A DNA stretch of 64,000 bases from Pseudoips prasinana (Eukaryota > Arthropoda > Insecta > Lepidoptera > Nolidae), in contig OX621250.1 of the NCBI GenBank assembly GCA_951640165.1, positions 186,001 through 250,000 on the forward strand. The letters run 5' to 3'. Position 1 is the first letter of the stretch. Every line of letters begins with the position of its first letter. The notes beneath the pieces are model-generated. The model had not been told where the DNA came from. It did no database searches and worked only from the letters and a program-made list of their open reading frames with translations. A program made the translations under genes and the position numbers. Shown here one piece after another: positions 11,201 to 22,384 of the stretch.

Positions 11201-11416
11201 CTTATGTTTCACGATCAATTTTCAGATGACGTTATGTTCGCTTTTCCATCGAGCGTGCCGCTGGCATCGGAGACGCACGGCGGAGACGACGTGGCGGTGT
11301 TCGCGCGCGGCCCGAAGCACTCGCTGTTCACAGGCGTGTACGAGCAGAGCCATATCCCCCGGCGGATGGCCTATGTCGCGTGCATCGGCCCAGGACCCCA
11401 TGCGTGCAATCAATGA
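8175..11416 (+). CDS. ALP: Alkaline phosphatase, copy 2 (complete, probably soluble)
   Basis: Six coding exons: 8175-8238, 8708-8994, 9109-9301, 9387-9559, 10363-11005 and 11226-11416. They join in frame into 516 codons plus TGA, with GT-AG at every intron. The enzyme is a secreted or surface metallo-phosphomonoesterase. Residues 1-21 form a signal peptide. D78 lies in GDGMSVPT, nucleophile S128 in DSACSATA, S193 in [12 protein letters not shown]348/D353/H357 in [13 protein letters not shown]394/H395 in TSDHAHVM and H471 in [16 protein letters not shown], so all catalytic and metal positions are present. The protein ends soon after MAYVACIG with a short polar tail and no hydrophobic segment. 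The usual GPI-attachment signal is therefore missing and the product is probably released. It is head to head with copy 1, 5.4 kb apart. Confidence 0.95.
8708..8994 (+). CDS. ALP copy 2, exon 2
   Basis: Entered after GTCATTAG and left at TCAAAG|GTGAAT in phase 0. Codes residues 22-117 including GDGMSVPT. Its first 50 bases are duplicated at 7741-7790. Confidence 0.92.
9109..9301 (+). CDS. ALP copy 2, exon 3 (active-site serine)
   Basis: 193 nt, after TGTCACAG and before GTTG|GTAAAT (phase 1). Contains [15 protein letters not shown]. Confidence 0.92.
9387..9559 (+). CDS. ALP copy 2, exon 4
   Basis: 173 nt, after ATGCCAG and before TTAAAA|GTAAGT (phase 0). Codes [15 protein letters not shown] and an acidic stretch. 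Confidence 0.92.
10363..11005 (+). CDS. ALP copy 2, exon 5 (metal ligands)
   Basis: 643 nt, after GTTTTAG with [10 protein letters not shown] and before TATC|GTAAGT (phase 1). Codes residues 240-453. The preceding 803-bp intron is AT-rich with no other feature seen. Confidence 0.92.
11226..11416 (+). CDS. ALP copy 2, exon 6 (last)
   Basis: Entered after TTTTCAG. Codes residues 454-516 with the [16 protein letters not shown] ligand motif, then [16 protein letters not shown] and a short polar end before TGA. An ATTAATAAA polyA-like signal follows at about 11451-11459. Confidence 0.92.
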
Positions 11417-11550
11417 ACATCTTGATCTTTTGATCATGATCTTTTTTTACTATTAATAAACTGTTATCTGTTACCAACTGAAATTTTTAACTTATTCTAA
11501 TATAAAAATATATATTAAATAGGTAGGCTACAAAAGTTGAATTAAATAAA

Positions 11551-11925
11551 AAAACAACACATTCACACCAAACTGCCTGTTACCAGTATCACGTTTGACT
11601 GATATCAAACGTGATTTATCAATCAATCAATCAAATTATTTATTTGCCAGAATATGGTACAAAAGATTTTACATTATAAGATTCCGCATATTCTGCCACT
11701 TATGGCGTGCAAATACATTATTCAGAATTTTTTTATAAAATAAATTGTTTACAATGTCAAATAGAAAATATAAATATGTCAGTGATGTACAATAGAATAA
11801 TAATAATGATAAAAAATTATAATAATAAAAATACGTCCATTTGTAATATAACAATGTCAAGTACCCATTCCTACGTTAACATTTACTGGTAACACGCAGT
11901 TTTATTTGGTGTGAATGTGTTTCTT
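11551..11925. mobile_element. MITE-like inverted repeat split by a LINE fragment
   Basis: Bases 11551-11592 (ACATTCACACCAAACTG... GTTACCAGTA) recur inverted at about 11883-11925. Next to the left arm is an internal palindrome, TCACGTTTGA facing TCAAACGTGA. From 11615 an ATCAATCAATCAA run starts a minus-strand LINE 3' end that occupies most of the interior. The simplest reading is a small terminal-inverted-repeat element hit by a truncated retroposon. Confidence 0.45.
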
Positions 11926-12740
11926 TTGTCGTAATAATTATGCAACTATAATATTATTAATTATGCTCCTACTACTAATCAAACAAACATAATTCGCCGA
12001 TCAACCACACATGTATCTGTGAATTTAATGATCTATGTAGAAATAAAACATGATGACAGATAACAGATTAAACGTGATAAACAGTTATTCATTTAAAAGT
12101 CAATATTTTAACATATTAAGAAGACACATTTAATCTGAATAATGAAAAATTCATGAATCCCATGTAATTGTTTATGTTTAGGCTTATTCCATGTGTTATT
12201 ATTATCACATGTTTCAATTCTATGAAACAAAGAAAGAAAAATATTTATTAAAAAAATTACACAGACAACAAAAATATACAGTAAGAATAGAACGAAAAAT
12301 AAAATAAAAACAAAGACACTTGTTGTCCGTGCAAGCCAGAAATGGCATATTATAAATAAAATAATAATACGTTTTTCTCTAATCTCTTTAATCTAATCTA
12401 TAGTTTTTAGACTCATGAAGAAGTCTGAGAGACAAAGATTTAAGGACTAGTATTATATCATGTTCAAAGGATGTCTCGACTGCACCGAGGGTTATTGTAT
12501 GTTGCTTATGGCAGTGTTATTATAAAATAAAGTAATACCTATATTATTAAGAAACAATTTACATAGTACATGCTTCAGGCAAAATACTCCTTATTAAGCT
12601 GGGCTTGTCTCGGGGAGAGTTTTAAATTCCGACGTAGGTATGGTCTAGTAGGAACAAATTTAAAAGTTAGTTACAACGAAAACAAAGTTTATTTAACATA
12701 ATCTTAAGCACAGTAACGATATATTTATTATTCGTTAATA
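11926..12740. other. AT-rich intergenic spacer
   Basis: No gene, repeat family or strong signal recognised; many A/T runs. Confidence 0.5.
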
Positions 12741-13020
12741 AAAATTAAATATCGCCACCCCAATTCATCCTGCGGGGGGCGTAGAACTCGTATAGGATAT
12801 ATGTGAATCAATAAATTGAATTGAATTGAATTGAATATCTCCAGAGAGCGGGGAGCAGCGTCTCTCTGTGTAATATGCCCATCATACTGCGAGCGCCAAA
12901 CCGGCTGCCAAGCGTGGCGATAATGACATGTTCCTCTAAATTATGTACTCAATTCCATTGTGGAAGTAATTGGGGAGGCCTTTGTCCACCAGTGGATGTC
13001 ATTAGGCTGACATTGTGAAA
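12741..13020 (+). mobile_element. LINE 3'-end fragments
   Basis: A TTGAA pentamer run at about 12816-12836 looks like a CR1/Jockey-type tail. Bases 12955-13015 contain GGGGAGGCCTTTGTCCACCA, which matches the conserved 3' segment of lepidopteran RTE-like LINEs in plus orientation. Confidence 0.4.
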
Positions 13021-13139
13021 ACATAGGTTGGGTGACTTTAGATTACTTTTATGTTTATTTTGATTTAATAACAGTTTTTTTTAAATACATAGAGAATACA
13101 TACATAATAAAACAATAAAGACATTTGGAAATGATCTGT

Positions 13140-13300
13140 GTCGGTATGTCTTAAATGACAACATGGTAAGGGCACGAGTTCTGCACGTGTCGGCGGGGCA
13201 GTGCGCATGCGTCGTTAGTCGCTATAATGCGCAGCGTGACGACGCGTCACGCGATAGGTATACATATTATTCACGCGACAAGGCGAAGGGTGCATTGTGG
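13140..13300. promoter_or_regulatory. GC-rich patch with TGCGCATGCG
   Basis: A CpG-rich interval in AT-rich surroundings. TGCGCATGCG at 13202-13211 matches the NRF-1/ewg palindromic binding site, and an ACGACGCGTCACGCG run follows. There is no reading frame. A distal promoter or enhancer role is inferred. Confidence 0.3.
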
Positions 13301-13940
13301 AAGTTGCTCAACTATAACAGATGAATGGTAAAATGAAGATAAAGGGTTCAATATAGGTATACTACAGATACTTTACAAATTAAAACTGTTGAGCATGCCA
13401 TAGTGCGCGGGAGTCGATTTTATGAGAAACACAATGATAGGAAAAAATATTTCCATGGAATATAGTTTAACCTTGCACGAATTTTAAATGTAATTCCAAT
13501 CGATATGCTTCGCAGTTTGAAATTTTACCCCTAAATCTTGATAATATTTTAAGGTTATATTCAATACAGTTTGACAAGTGCTTCGTTTCAAAAATATTGT
13601 TTTTGAAGTTCTGTAATAATCAATCCTTCCTACTTCGCAAGTTCCTGTTGAGGTTGGCTACCGCAACCACATTTCACCCAGAATTATAGATATTTGCTAC
13701 GTTTATCTAATTTATTAGTAAATTTTTTAACCTTTTTACCTCTACTTCCTTTCCCTTTCGTGACATAATTATCTTCCTTTTATAATAAAATAAAAACTAA
13801 CATGCGTATATCATGGTGCATACGTCTTATTTGTCAAAACAATAGTTTAGTTTTTAAGAGGTATTTACTCTCTGAATATGCACAAGTTATGATAGGTGAC
13901 CGCTGTGTCTTTTCAGGCAGATACTTATGGTTTAGTTGTC
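13301..13940. other. Spacer, no feature recognised
   Basis: AT-rich; the short open frames here show no family resemblance. Confidence 0.5.
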
Positions 13941-13949
13941 ATGATGTGA

Positions 13950-14480
13950 TATCGAACGCGTTCGACCGCCACACGTTTATAAACTTGGCCAATTACACAA
14001 ATTGCTCGTCGCTCATTACGATGGCTCCGCGGCACCCCCGCGACCCCTCCGCGGCACCCCCTCAGTCCCCGCGACCCATCAGTATTCATTAAAAGCGCAA
14101 TTAGCGGAGTGCATAGCCCTCGCGAAGGCGCGTTGCGCTCCTCTCAAAGTGAAACATTACGAAAATGTCATTCGTCAAAATTTCCCCGAAGAGTGTCGGG
14201 TCCGGGCTGGGGCGCGGGCGGGGCGGGGGCGCGGGGCGGGGGCGGGCGGGCGCAGGGTGACTCCGGCAGTGGCGAGCGCCCGCCCTCGCAGCTCGCGCGT
14301 CCGCGCCGCCTTCGACCCCGCCGTCACGCGACGAAGCAAACTTTCCCGCGAGTGCCGAGTGTCGCGACGAACTCGCATCCCATCCAGGCTAATATAGTGC
14401 TACTTTGTTCAGTGACAGTGAATGTACGTTGTATGAAAGTGAAAATTAAAAGTTTTCAAGGAGAGCTCAGTGGCTGGTAG
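13950..14480 (+). promoter_or_regulatory. CpG-rich promoter with candidate non-coding first exon
   Basis: About 450 bases are strongly GC- and CpG-rich, with several GGGGCGGGG boxes at 14217-14255. Downstream TTCAGTGACAGTG places an arthropod initiator (TCAGT) at 14409-14413. The following 65 bases look like 5' UTR and end in candidate donors CTG|GTAGGT (14477) or TAG|GTAATT (14481). The nearest downstream gene on this strand is the Dok-7-like gene, whose first coding exon is preceded by a TTTGTTTCAG acceptor at 27560. A 13-kb first intron is inferred. Open frames across the GC block are probably composition-driven. Confidence 0.4.
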
Positions 14481-14920
14481 GTAATTAAAATTCTAATACC
14501 AATTTATGTATGTTACAGTAACATTTTTCTATTCATTAGAAGCTACAGTACGTGTAATAAATATTAAATACCTATTTAAAGGAATAAATATATGAAACTA
14601 AAATAAATCAGCGACGTCCTTATTTTACTGGCACCCACCGCGGGACCGTGTCGCTCATTTTGCACTTATTATTCTTATCTTAGTTCTGGTAACATTTTTA
14701 AGATAATGTTATCGGAATGATAACATAATAATCGCTCGAACGGAATCCATATAACTAATAAAATAATATTTTATTGGTTATATAGATTTGAATAGTCACT
14801 AATCTCAAAATGTACTTAGTAGCTTTAATCAAATAAATAACTTTATTCATTTTCTAACACCTCCTTTTTAAAATATTTATTCATTTATTATATGATTTAT
14901 TAATGATTAAAATCATTGCG
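14481..14920. other. AT-rich spacer
   Basis: No gene seen; GATAA-type motifs occur at 14715-14730 but are common in such sequence. Confidence 0.4.
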
Positions 14921-14924
14921 GGAT

Positions 14925-15060
14925 TCAAGACAGGTAAAGCGATTCCCCGAGACATGCCTGAGCCTCACCGCTCAATGTCATTTCATTGTGTGCCACTTTT
15001 GATCCTGACTTACAGGAGTTGCAATGTTGGGTAAGAGAGAGGGACTAGTCCCGATTTAGT
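14925..15060 (+). repeat. Dispersed repeat family A, copy 1
   Basis: GCGGGATTCAAGACAGGTAA through GCCTGAGCCTCACCGCTCA and TTACAGGAGTT to GAGAGGGACTAGTCC recurs at 36605-36755 and, inverted, at 59262-59415. No coding capacity; probably a SINE or LINE 3' segment. Confidence 0.6.
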
Positions 15061-16262
15061 AGCTTTAATTGTCCAAAGAGTGGTAAAGCGGCAAAACAAT
15101 AAAAAAAAACGTTTTCACGCAGAGAGGATCACGAGGTTTAAATTTACAAAACCTGTATTGCTTAGGAACTGATTGTGATTTGTTTGTACAGTTTTAGCCA
15201 ACTAAAACGCATGGTTTATGTACATATGAGTACCGAATAAGTTCACCTTCATCTCAGATTGGCATTTGCAAAGTTAAAAATATCATGATTTCTTACAGCA
15301 TACTTTAGATTGATTATTTCTTACTTCAGAATCCTAAGTAAGACTGCGCCGAGATTCAAAAAGCATGCACCATATTTTTTTATTGCACTGAAGCGAAAGG
15401 TCACTGACTAAGTAAACATATAAATATAAAACGTGGCCGCTATATAGACAATAGGTTATGGGACATCGGTAAAAAATGATTCGTGACACTGTGGTTTTAG
15501 GGTCTAGTTAGTGGCCGCTAGAAATGTAATTCAATTGAACTTTTGGTTTAAGTCAGCGTAACTAATTATGAGTGCAAAAATAACGCTATTTGTGTTACTT
15601 TTTCAAGCCTAAGTGAACCGTTCGTAAAAATATTCGCTATGGAGGTAGTTGACACGCTAAGGAAGGATACTTTTCTTGACATCAGTACTGCGGTACCGTT
15701 TTACATGACTACTTTGCTGTGTGTGAAGCTGCTGGATTCTGATATAACACTTAAAAGCGAGTTCTTGAACGAAATGCAGCAGTAGATTAGTTCCCCTTTG
15801 GAACGCTCTTGTTATTGGCAGGAGTACCTGGTGATGGCTTTCCGTCAAATGATACTTATAATACGCTTCATTATAATCAGGAGATTTCCGTTTTCCGTTT
15901 TCCGTTTCCAAGTTTCCGTTCTATTATGAGCGAACTTATTACTAAGATCATGTTTGAGTATTTATTCTTGTCATTTATTCATCGTATAGGCAGAGGTTAC
16001 TGTGGTTTCAGAGTTGTTTAAGCCTCCAATTATGCCTCTGACATGGCTTTACGACTATTGTTAGTAAAGTGCGCTCCGAAGCACCAAGACGCTTAGTAAG
16101 GAGACCACTAAAACGGTTATCTGTGGAGTGGCCGCCTGCCCAGCTCCATATTTGACCTCGCCGATAACTAACGGACCTCGGCCTCCATTTGCGTTAACAT
16201 GTTATTTCTACATCTGACGATAACTTGGCTCTGCCAGTAATCGTTCGCAGGTTTATTATTTA
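15061..16262. other. 1.2-kb spacer, no gene recognised
   Basis: Short open frames on both strands show no family resemblance. Confidence 0.5.
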
Positions 16263-16439
16263 TTAGCTATGCCCCGCGGTTTTACCCGCGTTAAACTTTA
16301 TAAATTATAGACTATGTGTTAATCCTGAGTGTTAGCTAACTTCATACCAAATTTTATTAAAATCGCTCTAGTCGTTTAGGCGTGAAGAAGTAACAAACAT
16401 ACACACTCACAAACTTTCTTCTTTGTAATATTGGTGTGA
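16263..16439 (-). mobile_element. Short non-autonomous Helitron
   Basis: Minus-strand copy from TCACACCAATATTACAAAG to CTAA with A and T flanks and the GCGGGTAAAACCGC subterminal hairpin. The ATAGGCTA segment of other copies is altered here. Confidence 0.75.
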
Positions 16440-16639
16440 TGAGTAAACAATTTGGAGCTTATTACTTTAAAAATATTATTGAAAACTATAATATATATAA
16501 ATATTATAATTTATCGATATACTCGACATCTTGACCAAGGTTTACACATTAACGTAGTTATTTGTTGCATTGCAGTTCCACGCTGTTTAGCCGATAATAA
16601 ATAAAAAAGCATAAGCATACAGTAGTAAAGTATAGTCAT

Positions 16640-18121
16640 TCTCGAGATGCTCTTTATCAGCCAACTAAATGTGTTGGGGGTTAAACTTCTAATGATACGA
16701 AGAGTAGCACAAACAATATGTGGCGTTTTATCTCCTCTTTTATTTGCAATATTTATTAATGCCATTTCCCAAAAATTAGTTTCATCCTACCACCTTTATG
16801 CAGATGATCTCCAGATCTACAGTCAAGCAACTCCCAATAACCTGCCTGAAGCTATTCGTCTCATAAACAGAGATCTTATACATATTTCCTCCTGGAGTGA
16901 TAGCTATGGGCTTATTGTGAACCCAGCCAAATCACAAGCAATTGTTGTCGGTAGTACTAGGATGCGAACTAAAGTAGATTGGTCACAAATTCCCGATATT
17001 AATTTGAATAATACTATAATTCCATTGGCTCAAAATGTTAGAAATTTGGGAATCTTAATAGACACAGAACTCTCATGGGCTCCGCAAGTACAGGAAGTCA
17101 GCCGTAAAATCTTTGCTTCTGCTGGATCTTTGCGAAGGCTTCGTAATTTCCTGCCTATTACCACGAAAATTGCGCTTGCACAATCTCTCCTTCTTCCTAT
17201 TCTCGATTACGCTGACGCCAGCTTTCTCGATTTAACCCAGGAACAACTTGACAAACTTGAGCGTCTCCAAAATTTCTGTATTAGGTTCATATTTGGTCTT
17301 CGCAAATATGACCATGTTTCAGAATTTCGTACTAAACTCAAGTGGCTTCCTATTCGTCTTCGTCGGAATGCACATATCTTATCTCTCTTGTAGAATATTC
17401 TCTTTAATCCCTCAACACCCTATTATCTCAAAGAACGTTTCAAGTTCCTCAATGACACGCATGCCAAGTCACTGAGATCATCAGAAAACCTGCAACTAAC
17501 CTTACCAACGCATTCCACCAATTTCTTCAGCAAGTCATTTACTGTTGTAGCTGCTCGTCTCTGGAATGCGTTACCAGTATTGATAAGACGCGCTCAATCT
17601 TTATCTACGTTTAAAAATCTTGTGACAAAACATTATCTGTCACAGTTGCAATAAATGTTCCTTGTTTTCTTGTCCATCATATAACCCTGCTAGATATAGT
17701 TGATATTTTCATCATAACAGAATATTAATATTTATTATAATCTATATCTATCTATATAATATATCTATGTCTATGTCTATTTATATATTATATATGTATA
17801 TATTTTTATTATAACTATTATTCTATGTATTGTATACAAATAAATAGTATAAGTAATATATTATGTAAGTAATTAGTGGTAGTACTACTATTAAGTAGAT
17901 ACCACTATTAGTCTTAAGTACTTAATCATATTCTATATTTTTACACCATACACTACCCCTACTCCTAATTCCATACAATATAGTCCAACTAAAGGTTGTC
18001 TGGAAGAGATCGCTTTAAGCGATAAGACCGCCTATTGTACCTTTTTTATAATTATTTTATTTGAGATCTTGTAACTTTTATGAATAATGGTGTACAATAA
18101 AGTGTATTTATCTTATCTTAT
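16640..18121 (+). mobile_element. CR1-like LINE, 5' truncated
   Basis: Contains the C-terminal part of a reverse transcriptase, then a 3' UTR ending in TGTACAATAAAGTG and a TATCTTATCTTAT pentamer tail. 5' truncation lies upstream of the RT catalytic motif. Confidence 0.75.
16647..17654 (+). pseudogene. CR1-like reverse transcriptase, one in-frame stop
   Basis: The frame reads GVLSPLLFAIFINA (RT motif B region), YHLYADDLQIY (catalytic YADD, about residues 49-59), then VRNLGILIDTELSW, LLPILDYADASF and LKWLPIRLRRNAHILSLL. A TAG at 17391-17393 interrupts it. The same frame continues open for 87 more codons, with VAARLWNALPVLIRRAQSLSTFK, to TAA at 17652-17654. Only one nonsense mutation separates the two parts, so decay is recent. 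There is no endonuclease domain because of 5' truncation. Confidence 0.8.
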
Positions 18122-19395
18122 ACATACTATATGTTACAAACATTGTGATCAGTTCAGAATGATTAATAATAATTAACTAAAACAATCAACCACAGTTTTT
18201 GTAAAAGAACTTTTTATGGGACTCATGGTGCCTGCTGCAGTGTTTCCCCAGCGCTACGACGTGTCCTTCTTTAAACGAGGTTTTAAAAGAGTATTAATTT
18301 CACGGTAGGCAGCGGTTTGCTGTGCCCCCTGGCAACAAAGAACCATTTGTGTTAGTAACAATACCTTAAAACTAGTGTTAGTTACATAAAATAAGTGTTG
18401 GAGCAGGGCGAGCTAAGAGATCAAGTAGGAGTTGATTCCTTAATGACCATCCTCCGCACAAAATACCTCAGAATAGGGGATGCTATTATTACTGACCGGC
18501 GTTCGATGCATCAGTGATGCAACTTTTTTGGGCATGATTGCGTGGAAACCGTCAGTTCTGTTTTGCGTGAACATCTCTGATGCACTATAGCACCGAAGTA
18601 GTCTCAACACCATCCTAAAGACAATATTATATTGGACGCGTAATGCACAACGCGTAGCGTACCTTGGCAGTACTCTTTGAAAAGAGTGATTTTGACTTGA
18701 TGGGTATAACGGTAGAATCTACTGGCCAACATATTACCTCGGACATGCTTCAAGTACTTATGCATTGTTTCTGAATATCATCTAAAAATCAAAGTTTTGG
18801 AGCGTACTTATTTTAATTGCAACAGGACTCCCCTGCTCATACCTGCACTAACAACAATACGAGGCACCAATTAATATCTAAGACCGAATGGCGGACGTGG
18901 CTTATGCCCATGGAGAGTAACGTCGTGTGTACAATGTGTGTATGTGTAATGTGTTTCTACACATACTGAAAGACGTGACAGCAGTGAGTCATAGCCGCTG
19001 CAGTCGCGTGCCGCGCCACTGCCGTGTGGCAGCGCGCTCATACAGGGTGGTGCGCAGACACCGTGAACTTGACATTCACTCAAATTGTTATTTTAATTAG
19101 AATATATTTAATGACTCATAACTGACTATATTAATAAATATAATAAATTAGAGCCCATATTATTGACATTTTACACATTCTTAATTTTATTGTAGTACTT
19201 TAATTATTTAGCATATTTTAATTGACATATGTTTACTAATTGTTCGTGTTAATTAATTATTATTTTTATATTCTTTAGACATTTTAATTTTTTTATTTTG
19301 GTTATTATTTTATTATGTTGTATTAGTGTTTATATTTGTGATTCATTGTATATTCAAACACAATTTCAATTGTTAATGAATAAATAAACTTGAAC
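18122..19395. other. Spacer with LINE-like tail
   Basis: No gene seen. 19100-19393 is very AT-rich and ends AATGAATAAATAAACTTGAAC, which resembles a retroposon 3' end. 18470-18680 has mixed composition but only short frames. Confidence 0.4.
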
Positions 19396-20125
19396 TATTG
19401 CATGGGCAGTGGTTTCCTTAGTGTCAGAGTTGTGTCAGACTGCTGTCTAATGACTGTGACTGCGACCGCCAGCTTGACGTGTCCTCCGGATTACGCGCCT
19501 CATATAAAATATTTTTTAATTTGAAGTTGATAGTTAAGCTAGGAGGCTTCACCGGAGAAAATATAAAAGTATAGTTAAGTGGTAGTGCCAAATCACTTTT
19601 CATAGAGGACTGCTAAGCACTGCTGTCACTTACATTCTAATAAGATCAAGTCAGTTGTAGAGGATTTTGTTGAATGATTTCCCCTATTTATAAAGTAAAA
19701 GGTTTACTTTGCCCGTGCATATCTATCGTTTATTCAGCTAGAAACGCGCAATTTGAAAATAAAATCACAACTCTTTGTTAATATAACATAAACTAGTCAA
19801 ATTGTGTGGCAAATCAGAATGCGATAAATTTTGAGTGCAATCTCTGAGGAACAGATTTTAGAAAACTAATCAAGCTTTAGAACGGATTTGCTATATATAT
19901 GCCATGAATAGGATTGCCGCTATCACCAAATGGTCTTGAAGCACTTCTTTCTTTACAACCAGCTCTTATGAGCTATTTTTTACAAAAATGATTACTCTGT
20001 GTACCTATTTTTTGTCATCTGAATTATTCACAGCTTAAATTAGAGGATTAATGACGACTTATTAATTTTCATGTGGGTAAAATTCTTGTTGGGAGTAAAC
20101 AGTGCATTTGTTCGTTCAATTTCCT
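19396..20125. other. Spacer, nothing recognised
   Basis: A short AGGAGGCTTCACCGGA at about 19540 resembles a segment of the retroposon fragment at 48281-48341. Confidence 0.4.
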
Positions 20126-20182
20126 GTCGAGTTCAATACCACTGAAGCACTCAAAGAGTGCCTCAGTGGTATTGAACTTGAC
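20126..20182. repeat. Short near-perfect hairpin
   Basis: Arms 20131-20152 and 20156-20177 (GTTCAATACCACTGAAGCAC side) pair with one mismatch around a 3-nt loop, and pairing extends outward. It could be a miRNA-like precursor or the core of a foldback MITE. Confidence 0.6.
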
Positions 20183-20396
20183 TCTATCACTTGTAACTTA
20201 TACTTCAAAATGACACTTAAAAATTTCAGATATGGTGAGCTTATCTGAATAACATTGCGTTAATGCGTGATAAACTACAAATATAACTAACAAACACTTT
20301 CCCGTATGTTTATATAATATAGTAAATGATTATATTAGGCACGATTTAGTTTTAAATTATGCAGACTCATTACACAGTTCCAATTAATAATAATAA

Positions 20397-20630
20397 TATC
20401 CCGGGACATTATTCACACACGGCCATCTGATCCCAAACTAAGCAGAGCTTGTACTATGGAAACCAGATAACTGTATTACATATACTACTTTTCTTTTATA
20501 AATACATACTTATATAGATAATTACACCTAGACTCACGACAAACGGACATGTTCATGCACACAAATATGAGTCCACGACCTGCGTTGTGAGAGGCAAGCA
20601 TTTACCAACCACGCCACCGGCCCGTCAAAT
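20397..20630 (-). repeat. tRNA-derived SINE-like repeat
   Basis: Starts with the CCCGGGACAT, CATCTGATCCCAAACTAAGC and GCTTGTACTATGG block shared with 20680, 23845 and 38620. It ends with a degraded minus-strand tRNA-like head (GGCAAGCATTTACCAACCAC). Lepidopteran SINE architecture. Confidence 0.55.
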
Positions 20631-20669
20631 AGTTATGATTATAAATAGTGATCATACTATTTTATAATA

Positions 20670-20915
20670 ATAATATCTAGGGACAATGTCACACAGATCA
20701 TCCTAGCCCCAAACTAAGCAAAGCTTGTACTATGGGTACCAGGCGACGATGTACATACTTATATAGGTAGATAAATACTTATATACATAGAAAACATCCA
20801 TGACTCAGAAACAAATATTCGTGCTCATCACACAAATATTTGCACTTACCGGGATTCGAACTCAGGACCACCAGCTTCGTAGGCAGGAGCACTACCAACT
20901 AGGCTACGGTGACCG
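20670..20915 (-). repeat. tRNA-derived SINE
   Basis: Minus-strand head reads GCCTAGTTGGTAGTGCTCC (A box) and GAGTTCGAATCCC (B box), followed by a body shared almost base for base with 38620-38855. A pol III type 2 promoter is implied. Confidence 0.7.
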
Positions 20916-21091
20916 TCAATGTTTATTGTGGATAGCAGTAAGCCCGGTACAGAGTTTTGATACCGAGTAAGCCTCTGACTTCTTCTAAGAGATCTCTAAA
21001 GATCACAGCCGGCGTTACTCGTCACGCTCACCGCAATGTAAGAAACTGAATTCACTAACAAATAAAAGCTATTATATAATAACTTCAGCTC

Positions 21092-21350
21092 ACAGCCAGA
21101 TGCTCTCACCGGTCCGTAAGTGCTTGGCGCGGTTAAGCAACTAGGGTCGCGGTCAGTCCATTGATGGGTGACCGCCAAAGCGGTTTAATTTCTGAGCGTC
21201 TCCGTGCTTCGGAGGGCACGTTAAGCTGCCGGTCCCGGTTGTAGCCATTAGGCTACAGGCGTTAAGCCATTTCAGAGGTCTATCAGGCGGCTTGATCAAC
21301 TCTGACACTAGGGTAACTACAGCTGCCCACACGATAAGTAAGTAAGTAGG
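21092..21350 (+). repeat. 5S rRNA-derived SINE, copy 1
   Basis: The head carries ACCGGTCCG, GTTAAGCAAC at 21132-21141 and GATGGGTGACCGCC from 21163. These are the A and C blocks of the 5S rRNA internal promoter, in the order and 31-base spacing of insect 5S RNA. The body then has CTCCGTGCTTCGGAGGGCAC and CCGGTCCCGGTTGTAG, shared with the other copies. It ends in an AAGTAAGTAAGT run. Confidence 0.7.
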
Positions 21351-21563
21351 TAAGCTTTAAACGGACCTATAACGTAGTAACACAGAACTTGGTTCCAATG
21401 CACGCATGCTCGGCATCCTCTTCAAGTAATGTCATCAAGCGCGAAGCTGAAATGTTATGTTGGTTGTATTTGAAGTCGGTGTTTTATTTGGAAACAGTAT
21501 CAGGCCTCGATGTTACCATTTAAGAGAAGGATAACATTTACAGAAACTGTTGGCTATCGTAAA

Positions 21564-21739
21564 TCACACTAAATTATAATGGCAAATGTTTGTGAGTGTG
21601 TATGTTTGTTACTTCTTCACGTCTAAACGGCTGGAACGATTGTAATGAAATTCGGTATGGAGTTGGCTGGCACCCTGGATTAACACATAGGCTATAACTT
21701 ATAAAGTTTAACGCGGGTAAAACTGCGGGACACAGCTAG
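21564..21739 (+). mobile_element. Short non-autonomous Helitron
   Basis: TCACACTAAATTATAATGG to CAGCTAG, preceded by A and followed by T; subterminal hairpin GCGGGTAAAACTGC with one mismatch. Confidence 0.8.
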
Positions 21740-22380
21740 TAAGTAATAAATCCCATAAGTATCATCCAATATAACAAACTACACTACTAAACTACGTTAA
21801 TTTTTTATCGAATACTAAAGAAATACTTGTCATATTTTATATATGACAAGTTTTAATGAATAGCGGAGTTTAATGCGCACCTACACGAAAAGTTTTGTAA
21901 TTGTGCATCAAATAAAAAACTCATATGAAATCTTAATTGGGTTCTTTTTTCATTTTTGTAGCGGGTTTAAAAACAAATTGGTGAGTAGTTGTTTATTAAA
22001 ATATTAATAATGTTAACAATTTCCACCATGAAATGAAATTATGCTTGCTACACATAATAGCATCATGTCTTAGTCAATCGGTTCCTGCGGAAATTGTATA
22101 GTCGGTACAAAATACGTTATCATGATTTTTGTTTGGCACATTATCGAAGTATACTTTTTACTTTAAGTGGTACCGACCGCGCCCCCGCCAGCCAACTATG
22201 CACTAATGTAAGATAATGTCGTACAGACGCCTGAAAGTCAGTGTTTATTCTATACACTGACTTACTGGCAATAAATACCTTCATTTATCTGCGAAAAATG
22301 CGACCAAGATCCAAAAGAGTCTTGAAATTACTGACATTGCGTAAATTAAAATCAATAATGTCCCCTTGTTCGATTATCGG
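21740..22380. other. Spacer, no gene seen
   Basis: AT-rich; a CATATTTTATATATGAC-like palindromic patch occurs at about 21830. Confidence 0.4.
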
Positions 22381-22384
22381 CCAC

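Noticed and set aside
13802..14092. 96-codon plus-strand frame
   Set aside because: Runs from AT-rich into GC-rich sequence with an abrupt composition change and no recognisable motif.
14002..14480. Long overlapping frames (123-131 codons) in the GC-rich block
   Set aside because: Open in several frames at once because of high GC; Arg/Ala/Pro-rich without any domain. Better explained as promoter and 5' UTR.
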